The notes under the pieces are model-generated. The model was not told the origin of the DNA, searched no databases, and saw only the letters and a list, made by a program, of their open reading frames with translations. 64,000 bases of DNA, taken from positions 124,001 through 188,000 of the forward strand of contig JAPYMA010000050.1 in NCBI GenBank assembly GCA_035041965.1, read 5' to 3'. This DNA comes from Anisakis pegreffii (taxonomy: Eukaryota > Nematoda > Chromadorea > Rhabditida > Anisakidae). The translations under genes were made by a program, and so were the position numbers. Positions within the stretch are counted from its first letter, which is position 1. Every line of letters starts with the position of its first letter. Of the stretch, positions 63,505-64,000 are shown piece by piece.

Positions 63505-64000
63505 GCAGATGAACAACAGGTTTGACAGTTTTAGGTGACTTAGTAATTATTAATCGGTTTAATATTTTCGAAACAATCAACAAATACGATATTCGAAATG
63601 AGACTTCATCAACTTGAGTAATTTTCACCTTATAATTTTAATGACTTCTGCGTACACAAGCAACCAAAGTATTTTCGGTCCAACAATGCAACAACGAACA
63701 CGTCACACAATTTTCAATCAAATTCTTATCTGAGTTTATTTTATTGTCAGTTTCACAGCAAAACTTCAGTCTGTCTGAACCAACGACCAAATTTTTTTTT
63801 GAAACCGACTCTAACTAATAATAACTGAATTGTTACAATGAGCTCTTTTCACAACTGTCGCATGGATACGATACGTTGAGATCCCATGCAAATAAGAGTC
63901 TTCAAAAACGCGAAAAACATCAAAAGATGAACTGGAAACTGCTAGTCGACGTAGGATTATGAAAGCGTGGATAATAGGAATTCCGTGATGACGAGTATGC
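63505..64000. other. Upstream region of the acidic protein gene
   Basis: About 0.5 kb of AT-rich DNA to the window edge, probably promoter. No further exon or RNA gene was recognised. Confidence 0.4.

Noticed and set aside
1..64000. CRISPR arrays, tRNA or rRNA genes, bacterial operons, integrated viral genes
   Set aside because: No regular repeat-spacer series, no cloverleaf or rRNA motif recognised by eye, and no viral polymerase, capsid or envelope motif. All strong coding signal belongs to four spliced animal genes.

Overview
The window looks like intron-rich nuclear DNA from a nematode. AT-rich introns of 70 bp to about 2.3 kb carry GT..TTTCAG-type splice sites, and the proteins are metazoan, including a UDP-galactopyranose mutase (present in nematodes, absent from vertebrates). 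Splice-acceptor-like sites sit just upstream of start codons, as expected for spliced-leader trans-splicing. I cannot name the species; a parasitic nematode with fairly large introns would fit. I rebuilt four protein-coding genes exon by exon, keeping the reading phase across every junction. I saw no tRNA, rRNA, CRISPR array, intact transposase or reverse transcriptase.

Layout. (1) 89-19709, minus strand, running off the left edge: a secreted protein in 38 visible exons (about 1,900 residues seen). After a signal peptide and an antistasin-like domain, a cassette [WAP, WAP, thyroglobulin type-1, antistasin, lustrin-like Cys repeat] recurs six times, with 31 of 37 introns in phase 1. (2) 19710-24851: a 5.1 kb divergent intergenic region. 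(3) 24852-48054, plus strand: the MASK/ANKHD1 orthologue in 43 exons, 2,755 residues, with two ankyrin blocks (about 14 and 10 repeats), one KH domain, and long Gln/Ser/Thr/Ala- and Pro-rich regions. (4) 48055-51224: a convergent intergenic region that may hold an alternative last exon of mask. (5) 51225-55714, minus strand: UDP-galactopyranose mutase (glf-1), 10 exons, 477 residues, all introns in phase 0. (6) 55715-60194: an intergenic region with no recognised gene. (7) 60195-63496, minus strand: an unrecognised secreted, highly acidic 272-residue protein in 6 exons, with dibasic sites near its C-terminus.

The genes do not form an operon: intergenic distances are 3 to 5 kb and orientations differ. 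Three products enter the secretory or glycan pathway (a multi-domain protease-inhibitor-like matrix protein, a galactofuranose-precursor enzyme probably acting in the cytosol, and a secreted acidic precursor). MASK is an intracellular scaffold. The most unusual items are the six-fold cassette and its intron history, a thyroglobulin module that has lost both partners of one disulfide, a 188 bp foldback element, a 30 bp perfect palindrome in the last mask intron, alternative-exon candidates in mask, and the acidic secreted protein.
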